A DNA stretch of 6,805 bases. Origin: Anaerolineaceae bacterium. GTDB taxonomy: Bacteria; Chloroflexota; Anaerolineae; Anaerolineales; Anaerolineaceae. Each line of letters begins with the position of its first letter. Positions within the stretch are counted from its first letter, which is position 1. The notes under the pieces were generated by a model that saw only the letters and a list, made by a program, of their open reading frames with translations, did not search any database and had not been told where the DNA came from. The translations under genes were made by a program, and so were the position numbers. Below, piece by piece: positions 6,576-6,805 of the stretch. Location: positions 1 to 6,805 of the forward strand of contig DNOU01000222.1 in the NCBI GenBank assembly GCA_003501835.1. The letters run 5' to 3'.

Positions 6576-6805
6576 ATGTCCGTGGTTTTGATCACTGCTC
6601 CGTATCTGCTGCCTTTTTACGAACGATTTAAGCCAGTTTTTGAACATTACGGCGTTCAGACCCTGACCCCCAGGGTGAATGAACGCATGGAAGAAGAGGA
6701 CCTGCTGGCATACGCCGGTCAGTTTGACGGTACCATCTGTGGAGATGACCGCTATACTGCCAGGGTGCTCAAAGCCTGCACCCCGCGGTTGAAGGTGATT
6801 GCCAA
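6576..6805 (+). CDS. D-isomer-specific 2-hydroxyacid dehydrogenase, N-terminal fragment
   Basis: The frame runs from ATG 6576 off the window edge; 76 codons are visible. The ATG has AAGGA at 6564-6568 with seven bases spacing. The sequence begins MSVVLITAPYLLPFYERFKP and continues through 'LLAYAGQFDGTICGDDRYTARVL' to 'CTPRLKVIA'. This matches the N-terminal substrate-binding domain of phosphoglycerate-dehydrogenase-like 2-hydroxyacid dehydrogenases, in which 'PRLKVI' leads into the 'KWGTGID' region (lost past the edge). The NAD-binding Rossmann domain and the catalytic Arg/Glu/His are not in the window, so substrate and activity are unknown. It is separated from the upstream genes by 194 bases and a probable promoter, so it may start a second transcript in the same glycan locus. 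Confidence 0.8.
   Translation, partial: MSVVLITAPYLLPFYERFKPVFEHYGVQTLTPRVNERMEEEDLLAYAGQFDGTICGDDRYTARVLKACTPRLKVIA

Noticed and set aside
6425..6631. A 68-codon open frame across the gap and the start of the dehydrogenase gene
   Set aside because: It overlaps the well-supported ATG at 6576 in another frame, crosses the probable promoter, and its product resembles no known family.

Overview
The window is a compact single-strand (+) gene cluster for making and transferring a sialic-acid-like (nonulosonate, NulO) sugar. It holds seven intact or partial genes in tight tandem, then a short non-coding gap with a probable promoter, then the start of an eighth gene. Base composition is roughly mid-50s % GC by eye. 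The start codons seen are ATG and possibly TTG or GTG, most with purine-rich Shine-Dalgarno (SD) sites. Nothing fixes the species. The style of the proteins, especially the large capsule-type glycosyltransferase and the cytidylyltransferase pair, reminds me of environmental Chloroflexota (Anaerolineae), but that is only an impression. There are no tRNA or rRNA genes, CRISPR arrays, insertion sequences or long repeats.

Layout: 1-192 is the C-terminal end of a Gfo/Idh/MocA-type oxidoreductase. 192-1013 is an SDR-family oxidoreductase resembling PtmA of flagellin-glycan loci. 1007-2251 is a two-domain protein with an N-terminal CMP-NulO synthetase and a C-terminal KdsC-like HAD phosphatase. 2265-3140 is a NeuB-family PEP-condensing synthase without the usual C-terminal SAF domain. 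3137 (or about 3269) to 4747 is a large capsule-biosynthesis-type, GT-B-like glycosyltransferase. 4744-5697 is a family-2 glycosyltransferase. 5710-6381 is a second, divergent single-domain acylneuraminate cytidylyltransferase. 6382-6575 is a 194-base gap with a perfect TATAAT near its right end and no convincing terminator. 6576 to the window end is the N-terminus of a D-isomer-specific 2-hydroxyacid dehydrogenase.

Adjacent genes from 1 to 6381 overlap by up to 8 bases or are separated by at most 13 bases, unless the 3137/3269 gene uses its later start. They are therefore probably one transcript with translational coupling. A reasonable reading: the two oxidoreductases prepare or modify a sugar precursor, the NeuB homologue condenses an aldose or aldose phosphate with phosphoenolpyruvate, the HAD domain removes a phosphate, and the fused synthetase makes the CMP-sugar. 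The two glycosyltransferases then build a surface glycan. The second cytidylyltransferase implies a second CMP-activated donor. No hydrolysing UDP-GlcNAc 2-epimerase (NeuC), aminotransferase, acetyltransferase or glycan exporter is visible here. The precursor route therefore lies outside the window or is of the sugar-phosphate (KDN-like) type.
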